Of a DNA stretch of 5,953 bases, positions 1-3,922 are shown piece after piece (the stretch's first letter is position 1; the number at the start of each line of letters is the position of its first letter). Where the stretch lies: positions 1-5,953 of the forward strand of contig JAKSPW010000090.1 in the NCBI GenBank assembly GCA_024404435.1, in the 5' to 3' direction. The position numbers and the translations under genes were made by a program. The stretch is from Clostridia bacterium. GTDB taxonomy: Bacteria > Bacillota > Clostridia > Oscillospirales > CAG-272. The notes beneath the pieces were generated by a model that was not told the DNA's origin, did no database searches, and saw only the letters and a list, made by a program, of their open reading frames with translations.

Positions 1-332
1 TTTATCCCCGTTCCGGCTCCGTTACGGGAAACGGACGTGATATCGACGATTACTTCGGTCTCGAAACACTGAAGCTCATCATCAACCAGCCTTTCGGCGT
101 TACGAACACAGCCGGCAAGTTCGACGTAGTCGTAAACGTTAAGGGCGGCGGATTCTCCGGCCAGGCAGGCGCAGTCCGTCACGGTATCGCACGCGCACTT
201 CTCCTCGCAGACGAATCTTACAGATCTCCCCTCAAGAAGGCAGGTCTCCTGACTCGTGACCCGAGAATGAAGGAAAGAAAGAAATACGGTCTCAAAGCCG
301 CACGTCGTGCAAGCCAGTTCTCAAAGAGATAA
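1..332 (+). CDS. rpsI: 30S ribosomal protein S9, 3' part (partial at the 5' end)
   Basis: Small-subunit ribosomal protein S9, whose basic C-terminal tail reaches toward the P-site tRNA in the decoding region. The reading frame uses codons starting at position 3 and stops at TAA 330-332, giving 109 visible residues. S9 is usually about 130 residues, so roughly 20 N-terminal residues lie outside the window. Recognisable blocks are [16 protein letters not shown], then [20 protein letters not shown], then [20 protein letters not shown], and the typical end QFSKR. The first visible residues ([13 protein letters not shown]) differ somewhat from the common form VPGTGKITVNGRD. In most bacteria rpsI follows rplM, which would lie just upstream. 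The gene is followed closely by an intrinsic terminator and faces rplA. Identification is very secure. Confidence 0.97.
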   Translation, partial: YPRSGSVTGNGRDIDDYFGLETLKLIINQPFGVTNTAGKFDVVVNVKGGGFSGQAGAVRHGIARALLLADESYRSPLKKAGLLTRDPRMKERKKYGLKAARRASQFSKR

Positions 333-346
333 GTTCTCAAAAAGAT

Positions 347-376
347 CATCCCCCGATCTCCGGGGGATGTTTTTTT
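347..376 (+). terminator. Rho-independent terminator of rpsI
   Basis: A perfect 9-bp stem (CATCCCCCG at 347-355, CGGGGGATG at 361-369) with a 5-nt loop is followed at once by seven T residues (370-376). It begins 15 nt after the rpsI stop codon. The stem is GC-rich and has an A-tract before it (339-343), so this is a strong intrinsic terminator read on the + strand. Confidence 0.93.
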
Positions 377-384
377 GTTTGCCG

Positions 385-418
385 AAACAAAAAAGAGACT
401 GCAGAGCAGTCTCTTTTT
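385..418 (-). terminator. Terminator of the rpmG-secE-nusG-rplK-rplA operon, probably bidirectional
   Basis: A perfect 13-bp inverted repeat (390-402 and 406-418) encloses a 3-base loop, AGA at 403-405. Read on the minus strand it starts 14 nt past the rplA stop codon. The hairpin is followed by a U-rich tract, the complement of 385-394 (six U, one G, three U). Read on the plus strand the same repeat ends in five T residues (414-418), so it can also back up the rpsI terminator. The outer five pairs of the stem are A-T and double as the T-tracts. Confidence 0.85.
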
Positions 419-431
419 ATATTCAGCTTGA

Positions 432-1124
432 TCAGCCGACTTTTGCGCTGTTGACCTTGATGCCGGGGCCCATCGTGGATGCGACTACGCAGCTCTTGAT
501 GTACTGACCCTTTGCAGCTGCCGGTTTAGCCTTGATGATGGCACCGAGAATGGTGTCAAAGTTCTCGCGGAGCTTTTCAGCACCGAAAGAAGCCTTACCG
601 ATCGGGCAGTGGATGATGTTCGTCTTGTCAAGACGGTACTCGATCTTACCTGCTTTAGCTTCGTTAACGGCCTTTGCAACGTCCATCGTGACTGTACCTG
701 CCTTAGGGTTCGGCATGAGTCCCTTAGGACCGAGCACACGACCCAGACGACCGATGGTACCCATCATGTCGGGAGTTGCGATAACAACGTCGAAATCGAA
801 CCAGTTTTCCTTCGTGATCTTCTCAACGAGATCGGTGTCACCGACGTATTCAGCGCCGGCTTCTTTAGCTTCGTTTGCACGGTCGCCCTTTGCGAATACG
901 AGGACTCTCACGGACTTACCGGTACCGTGGGGAAGGACGATAGCGCCGCGGACCTGCTGGTCAGCGTGACGGGAGTCAACGCCGAGGCGGACGTGGAGCT
1001 CTACTGTTTCGTCGAATTTAGCCTTGGATGTCTGGCAGAGCAGACCGAAAGCCTCATCGGGATCGTACAGTTTGTTCTTTTCGATCAGCTTTACGCTGTC
1101 AACATACTTTTTGCTCTTTGTCAT
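432..1124 (-). CDS. rplA: 50S ribosomal protein L1
   Basis: L1 binds 23S rRNA at the mobile L1 stalk, helps release deacylated tRNA from the E site, and in many bacteria represses translation of its own operon by binding the mRNA. The product is 230 residues, the usual length. The family signature is at residues 125-146 ([20 protein letters not shown] followed by VT). The N-terminal [16 protein letters not shown] and the C-terminal GPGIKVN block are also typical. An ATG lies 27 nt further upstream in frame (1151), inside rplK. I chose the ATG at 1122-1124 because AAGGAGG (complement of 1133-1139) sits 8 nt before it and the protein then begins like other L1 proteins. The gene starts 13 nt after the rplK stop codon, whose TAA touches the ribosome binding site, so translational coupling to rplK is likely. 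A terminator follows; rplJ does not. Confidence 0.97.
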   Translation of the reverse strand: MTKSKKYVDSVKLIEKNKLYDPDEAFGLLCQTSKAKFDETVELHVRLGVDSRHADQQVRGAIVLPHGTGKSVRVLVFAKGDRANEAKEAGAEYVGDTDLVEKITKENWFDFDVVIATPDMMGTIGRLGRVLGPKGLMPNPKAGTVTMDVAKAVNEAKAGKIEYRLDKTNIIHCPIGKASFGAEKLRENFDTILGAIIKAKPAAAKGQYIKSCVVASTMGPGIKVNSAKVG

Positions 1125-1132
1125 GACGTCTT

Positions 1133-1139
1133 CCTCCTT
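1133..1139 (-). promoter_or_regulatory. Ribosome binding site of rplA overlapping the rplK stop codon
   Basis: AAGGAGG on the minus strand ends 8 nt before the rplA ATG. Its first two bases are the last two of the rplK TAA stop codon (1138-1140). A ribosome terminating on rplK therefore sits on the rplA initiation site. This placement decides the rplA start and suggests coupled translation of L11 and L1. Confidence 0.85.
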
Positions 1140-1563
1140 ATTCCTCAACAAGGATACCCATGGAGCGGGCAGTTCCTGCGATCATGCTCATAGCAGCTTC
1201 GATCGAACCTGCGTTGAGGTCTTTCATCTTTGTCTCTGCGATCTGGCGTACCTGATCCTTTGTAACCGTTGCGACCTTCGTCTTGTTCGGTGTGGCAGAT
1301 GCGCTCTCGATTCCTGCTGCTTTCTTGAGAAGCACGGGAGCCGGCGGAGTCTTCGTGATGAATGAGAAAGAACGGTCAGCGTAGACTGTGATGACTACGG
1401 GGATGATGAGACCGATGTCGTTCTTCGTTCTCTCGTTGAATTCCTTCGTGAAGTTAGGAATTGCAACACCGTACTGACCGAGTGCGGGACCTACAGGCGG
1501 CTGAGGAGTAGCTTTACCTGCGGGCAGCTGAAGCTTGATATAGCCGATGATTTTCTTTGCCAT
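1138..1563 (-). CDS. rplK: 50S ribosomal protein L11
   Basis: L11 binds the GTPase-associated region of 23S rRNA together with L10 and takes part in factor binding. In many bacteria it is also needed for RelA-type stringent signalling and for thiostrepton action. The product is 141 residues, exactly the usual length. It begins [20 protein letters not shown] and has the proline-rich turn PPVGPALGQ at residues 22-30, where thiostrepton-resistance changes are known in other bacteria; both prolines (22 and 26) are present. The C-terminal rRNA-binding domain includes [20 protein letters not shown] (110-129) and GTARSMGI. Residues 32-43 ([12 protein letters not shown]) differ from the common GVNIMxFCKEFN. 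The start is fixed by GGAGGT (complement of 1573-1578), 9 nt before the ATG. A 98-nt gap to nusG holds a probable L1-binding site. Confidence 0.97.
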   Translation of the reverse strand: MAKKIIGYIKLQLPAGKATPQPPVGPALGQYGVAIPNFTKEFNERTKNDIGLIIPVVITVYADRSFSFITKTPPAPVLLKKAAGIESASATPNKTKVATVTKDQVRQIAETKMKDLNAGSIEAAMSMIAGTARSMGILVEE

Positions 1564-1582
1564 AGCAAAAATACCTCCGTAT

Positions 1583-1624
1583 GTGGTTTATGACGGGAGA
1601 CTCAGTAAATTTTCTCCCTCCCAC
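1583..1624 (-). promoter_or_regulatory. Probable ribosomal protein L1 autoregulatory site in the rplK leader
   Basis: On the minus strand the mRNA can form two short helices joined by an asymmetric internal loop. The lower helix is GUGG (1624-1621) with CCAC (1586-1583). A 5' loop GA (1620-1619) and a 3' loop GUCAUAAA (1594-1587) separate it from the upper helix GGGAGA (1618-1613) with UCUCCC (1600-1595). This GA / A-rich internal-loop plan is what is known for L1-binding sites in 23S rRNA and in L1-operon mRNAs, so the match is in architecture. The element ends 4 nt before the rplK Shine-Dalgarno, where bound L1 would block initiation on rplK and, by coupling, on rplA. The regulatory role is inferred. 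Confidence 0.75.
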
Positions 1625-1626
1625 TT

Positions 1627-1646
1627 GTGCGCATTGGCTCGCGCAC
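1627..1646 (-). other. Small hairpin just upstream of the L1 site
   Basis: GTGCGC and GCGCAC (1646-1641 and 1632-1627 on the minus strand) form a perfect 6-bp stem with an 8-nt loop. There is no T-tract, so it is not a terminator. It lies between the nusG stop codon and the L1-site helix, two bases from the latter, and could stack on it or act as an mRNA processing or stability element. Function is unknown. Confidence 0.45.
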
Positions 1647-1661
1647 TGAGACGCGCCTTGT

Positions 1662-2213
1662 TCAGGCGTTCTGGGACTTTCTGATACACTTCATGTCAAG
1701 CTTGACGGGCATATCGCGTCCCACGGTCGAAATAATGACCGTAACTTCGTTTCCGTCGGGTGAGACTTCGGTAAGCTTACCCGTGAAGCCGGAGAAGACT
1801 CCGTCGATGATATCGACCATGTCTCCGATGGCGATCTTGGAAACTTCGGTGACCGGGACCTCTTCGGAAATGATTGCCGCGACCTCTTCGTCCGAAAGGG
1901 GAACGGGCTTGCTTCCGGGGCCTACGAAACCTGTGACGCCGCGGATATTGCGCACGACGTGCCAGCTTTCATCGGTCATAACCATTTTGACGAGGACGTA
2001 CGAGGGGAAGATCTTGCTTTCGACTTCCTTCTCTGCGCCTCCGTCGGATTCGACGATGATTTCAGTCGGAATGCGGACTTCCGTGATAAGATGCTTCAGA
2101 TTGCGGTTTTCCACGATCTTTTCCAGATTCATTTTGACTTTGTTCTCGTATCCGGAATATGTGTGAGCAACGTACCACTTAAGGCCCTCATTCATTTCAT
2201 TGATATCGCTCAT
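1662..2213 (-). CDS. nusG: Transcription termination/antitermination factor NusG
   Basis: NusG binds the RNA polymerase clamp, modulates pausing and elongation, and through its KOW domain can contact Rho or ribosomal protein S10. The product is 183 residues, normal for a Firmicute. The NGN domain starts with WYVAHTYSGYE (13-23), continues through FPSYVLVKM (69-77) and ends near NIRGVTGFVGPG (89-100). The C-terminal KOW domain includes IGDMVDIIDGVFSGFTGKL (129-147). The first ATG (2211-2213) is chosen although no strong Shine-Dalgarno precedes it; only a weak G-run (complement of 2221-2225) lies at a suitable distance. A second ATG at codon 7 has no better site. The gene starts 13 nt after the secE stop codon, so coupling to secE could make up for the weak site. 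Confidence 0.96.
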   Translation of the reverse strand: MSDINEMNEGLKWYVAHTYSGYENKVKMNLEKIVENRNLKHLITEVRIPTEIIVESDGGAEKEVESKIFPSYVLVKMVMTDESWHVVRNIRGVTGFVGPGSKPVPLSDEEVAAIISEEVPVTEVSKIAIGDMVDIIDGVFSGFTGKLTEVSPDGNEVTVIISTVGRDMPVKLDMKCIRKSQNA

Positions 2214-2226
2214 GTGTCAACCCCGC

Positions 2227-2451
2227 TCAGCTGAACATACGGCCAAGGCCGGCGATGCTGCTGGAAAGCAGGTAGTCAAGCAGACCGATAACGGCCGCCA
2301 GAACGATAACGCAGATGATAACGATGATCGTGTTCTTGCGAACAGAAGAAGCGCTTGCCCAGGAAATTTTCCCGGCTTCCGACCAGAGGGACTTGAACCA
2401 GCTTCCGATTCTCTTAAAGAAATTCGGTTTCTTTACGTCTTTTTCAGCCAT
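2227..2451 (-). CDS. secE: Preprotein translocase subunit SecE
   Basis: SecE is the small essential subunit that clamps the SecY channel in the inner membrane. The product is 74 residues, matching the short single-span SecE of Gram-positive bacteria rather than the three-span form of enterobacteria. A basic, amphipathic N-terminal stretch (FFKRIGSWFKSLWSEAGKIS, residues 11-30) leads into one hydrophobic helix at about 41-62 (TIIVIICVIVLAAVIGLLDY and on). The purine-rich stretch GGGAAGGGG lies before the ATG, its AGGGG core ending 7 nt upstream. Position between rpmG and nusG is the classical secE context and supports the call, since the sequence alone is short. Confidence 0.93.
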   Translation of the reverse strand: MAEKDVKKPNFFKRIGSWFKSLWSEAGKISWASASSVRKNTIIVIICVIVLAAVIGLLDYLLSSSIAGLGRMFS

Positions 2452-2469
2452 TCTTTTTCCCCTTCCCGA

Positions 2470-2619
2470 TTACTTCGTTTCTCTGTGGAGGGTGTGCTTG
2501 CGGCAGAAACGGCAGTACTTGTTGAGCTCGAGTCTGTCCGGGTCGTTCTTCTTGTTCTTCATCGTGTCATAGTTGCGCTGTTTGCATTCGCTGCATGCAA
2601 GAGTGATTTTAACTCTCAT
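2470..2619 (-). CDS. rpmG: 50S ribosomal protein L33, zinc-binding (C+) type
   Basis: L33 is a small large-subunit protein near the E site. The product is 49 residues, the normal length. Four cysteines in two CxxC pairs (C9, C12, C36, C39) mark it as the zinc-ribbon C+ form; some bacteria also carry a cysteine-free paralogue used when zinc is short, and whether one exists here cannot be seen. The open frame extends upstream to an ATG at 2712, but that part is GC-rich structured leader and does not resemble protein. The ATG at 2617-2619 is supported by AGGAGGTG (complement of 2625-2632) and by alignment with the family start [13 protein letters not shown]. It is the first gene of the operon, 18 nt before secE. 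Confidence 0.96.
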   Translation of the reverse strand: MRVKITLACSECKQRNYDTMKNKKNDPDRLELNKYCRFCRKHTLHRETK

Positions 2620-2751
2620 TTCGGCACCTCCTGATAGATTTGAGCTTTCGCCCATGGGTTGTCGGGTGCTGCCCGACTGTGTACCTCCCTCGCCGGACGT
2701 CCCCGTTTGCACGGGAAAGAGGGCACAAAAAAAGAACCCTCCTTGCGAGGT
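2620..2751 (-). promoter_or_regulatory. Structured 5' leader of the rpmG operon
   Basis: About 132 nt of untranslated RNA lie between the predicted transcription start (2751) and the rpmG ATG, holding four possible helices. CCCGU-GCAA-ACGGG (2715-2702) is a 5-bp GNRA hairpin that CCCUC/GAGGG (2723-2719 with 2691-2687) can enclose. GUCGGG-CAGCA-CCCGAC (2677-2661) is a perfect 6-bp hairpin. UGGGC-GAAA-GCUCA (2654-2641) is a GAAA hairpin containing one G-U pair. The 5' end CCUCGC (2750-2745) can pair with GCGAGG (2693-2688). Alternatively its CCUC can pair locally with GAGG (2741-2738), just before a seven-U run (2733-2727), which resembles a weak attenuator. I do not recognise it as a known riboswitch or ribosomal leader family. 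Regulatory function is inference. Confidence 0.5.
2625..2632 (-). promoter_or_regulatory. Ribosome binding site of rpmG
   Basis: AGGAGGTG, eight bases complementary to the 16S rRNA 3' end, ends 5 nt before the rpmG ATG. It fixes the start at 2619 and excludes the longer reading with a start at 2712. Confidence 0.85.
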
Positions 2752-2757
2752 AAAGTC

Positions 2758-2786
2758 ATTATATCACTGTTTTTTCGCCGTGTCAA
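2758..2786 (-). promoter_or_regulatory. Housekeeping sigma promoter of the rpmG-secE-nusG-rplK-rplA operon
   Basis: On the minus strand a perfect -35 TTGACA (2786-2781) is separated by exactly 17 bp from a perfect -10 TATAAT (2763-2758), with TG one base before the -10 (extended -10). An A at 2751 is the expected start, seven bases past the -10. The DNA upstream of the -35 (2787-2820) is A/T-rich and may act as an UP element. Perfect agreement with both hexamers fits a highly expressed translation operon. Confidence 0.93.
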
Positions 2787-2841
2787 GGATTTTTTGAAAA
2801 AAATTTATTATATTATATGTATGATAGAAACGGTAAGCCGA
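2787..2841. other. AT-rich spacer between divergent promoters
   Basis: The 55 bases between the two -35 hexamers are strongly A/T-rich over 2787-2830, with runs of T and A (2790-2804) and a TATTATAT stretch. No gene is present. The composition suits UP elements, contacted by the RNA polymerase alpha subunits, for one or both flanking promoters, but no operator or binding motif is recognised. Confidence 0.4.
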
Positions 2842-2870
2842 TTGACAAAACCACGGGAATTTGATATAAT
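2842..2870 (+). promoter_or_regulatory. Housekeeping sigma promoter of the yybS-like/gdpP unit
   Basis: A perfect -35 TTGACA (2842-2847), a 17-bp spacer and a perfect -10 TATAAT (2865-2870) with TG one base before it (extended -10). The expected transcription start is an A near 2877, leaving about 45 nt before the preferred ATG at 2922. Hexamers, spacing and TGA before the -10 are identical to those of the divergent promoter on the other strand. Confidence 0.92.
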
Positions 2871-2910
2871 ATTAGGACTATAATGAAAAAGTATACCTAT
2901 CGGGCGGAAA

Positions 2911-2915
2911 GGAGG
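2911..2915 (+). promoter_or_regulatory. Ribosome binding site deciding the start of the DUF2232 gene
   Basis: GGAGG (within AAAGGAGG) lies 6 nt before the ATG at 2922. The in-frame ATG at 2916 touches it directly and is too close. The ATG at 2883 lies only about 6 nt after the predicted transcription start and has no site. Translation from 2922 is therefore preferred. Confidence 0.85.
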
Positions 2916-2921
2916 ATGAAA

Positions 2922-3908
2922 ATGAAAGACAAAAATCCGGGCACGGCGGTACTCGTCATCGCGGGGATCGTCTCGGCGGTGTTCATGACCGCAAGTGCTG
3001 CGGCGATGAGTCATCTCCGCACGTTCGTCCTCGCCGCGTTCACCGCTGCGATCGCCGCGGGCGCTCTCGCTTTCCTTTTCTGCCACCTCAGAGCATTCTG
3101 GGTAGTCTTTATTCCGATCGGCTCCGCCGCGCTGTCGTATTTCCTCGGCGCGGGGACGGGCGGCATCCTCGAGATGCTCTGCACGGTCTGCTTCACGGCG
3201 GCTCTGTGCACGATAATGGCGATCAAAGGCAGCGATACCTTCAGACTTCTGTTCGTTTCGACGCTGAGCTTTTCGGCGATCTTCGCTCTGTTCATCATTT
3301 TCAGGATAGACGCGATGTACGGCGGATTCTTCGAGGGCGTCGACGGCATCATCGCTTCTCTCAGGGAAGAGCTTGTGAACGTCATTTCCGTGTCGGACAT
3401 CGCTGAGAGCGAGGCGTCTCTCATCTACACGAGCATTGATTCGCTTCTTGCCTCGGCATCGCTTCTCATCCCGTTCGGCGCGTTCTCGCTCGGCATGGTC
3501 GCCGGCTGGACGATGAAGGGTGTCGTCTTCCTTCTCGGCAAGCTGTCGGACGTGACCGCCCCGTTCTTCTCGTTCCCGTCGCGGGCACCGGGAGGACTCG
3601 GCATCATTTATATTATTTCTGCACTCGTCGGCATCTTCGTCACACCCGACTCGGGCGCGTTTTACTTCGTCGTCATGAACCTGCGCAGCATATTGATGCT
3701 GCTGTTCATCGGCGAAGGGATCGCCGACCTCGTGAGGATCATCATGATGAAGGGCTCCTCACGTTCGAGAGTGATACTGATCGTGCTCGGCGCGGCGCTT
3801 CTTCTGTTCGCATTCCCTCTGTTCCTGCAGTTCACGTCGTACCTCGGTGCGTACTGCGCGATATCCGCTTCCCGCCGCAGAAAGAGAACCGGCGGCAATA
3901 ACGCTTGA
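2922..3908 (+). CDS. yybS: DUF2232/YybS-like multi-pass membrane protein
   Basis: A 328-residue integral membrane protein of unknown biochemical function. Hydrophobic segments lie at about residues 7-27, 34-54, 58-76, 82-101, 109-127, 178-205, 226-241, 246-270 and 283-305, giving around eight spans. A more polar stretch of about 50 residues (128-177) separates the two halves. The C-terminus is short and basic (SRRRKR, 317-322), suggesting a cytoplasmic end. Size, topology and position 14 nt before gdpP match YybS (DUF2232), which lies next to the gdpP homologue yybT in Bacillus subtilis. The family call therefore rests largely on context and topology, not on a motif. The first in-frame ATG is at 2883, but 2922 is chosen for its ribosome binding site. 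It is probably cotranscribed with gdpP. The gene symbol is by analogy only. Confidence 0.75.
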   Translation: MKDKNPGTAVLVIAGIVSAVFMTASAAAMSHLRTFVLAAFTAAIAAGALAFLFCHLRAFWVVFIPIGSAALSYFLGAGTGGILEMLCTVCFTAALCTIMAIKGSDTFRLLFVSTLSFSAIFALFIIFRIDAMYGGFFEGVDGIIASLREELVNVISVSDIAESEASLIYTSIDSLLASASLLIPFGAFSLGMVAGWTMKGVVFLLGKLSDVTAPFFSFPSRAPGGLGIIYIISALVGIFVTPDSGAFYFVVMNLRSILMLLFIGEGIADLVRIIMMKGSSRSRVILIVLGAALLLFAFPLFLQFTSYLGAYCAISASRRRKRTGGNNA

Positions 3909-3911
3909 TAC

Positions 3912-3918
3912 AGGTGAT
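3912..3918 (+). promoter_or_regulatory. Ribosome binding site of gdpP, supporting a GTG start
   Basis: AGGTGAT matches the 5' part of the anti-Shine-Dalgarno sequence (complement of AAGGAGGTGAT) and ends 4 nt before the GTG at 3923-3925. It lies in the 14-nt gap after the stop codon of the preceding gene and supports the GTG start. Confidence 0.6.
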
Positions 3919-3922
3919 TTAG

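Noticed and set aside
609..1193. A 194-codon plus-strand open frame opposite rplA and rplK
   Set aside because: It overlaps two certain ribosomal protein genes in antisense and has no signal of its own.
1685..1705. A TTGACA near the 3' end of nusG as a promoter for rplK-rplA
   Set aside because: At 17 bases the -10 position reads TCCCAG, so no promoter is supported; rplK-rplA are most simply transcribed from the rpmG promoter.
2185..2219. A TTGACA on the minus strand just before nusG as a possible internal promoter
   Set aside because: No acceptable -10 hexamer occurs 16-18 bases downstream; the sequence there is AAATGA or similar. The match is probably chance.
2620..2712. A 31-residue N-terminal extension of L33
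   Set aside because: The in-frame ATG at 2712 would give a low-complexity extension not seen in L33; the consensus ribosome binding site and the family start both point to 2619. The DNA folds as a leader RNA instead.
2794..2825. A second plus-strand promoter using TTGAAA and TATGAT in the AT-rich spacer
   Set aside because: The spacer would be 20 bp, too long, and a perfect promoter lies 20 bp downstream.
2883..2921. An earlier ATG start for the DUF2232 gene
   Set aside because: The ATG at 2883 is about 6 nt from the predicted transcription start and has no ribosome binding site, while the ATG at 2922 has GGAGG at the proper distance.
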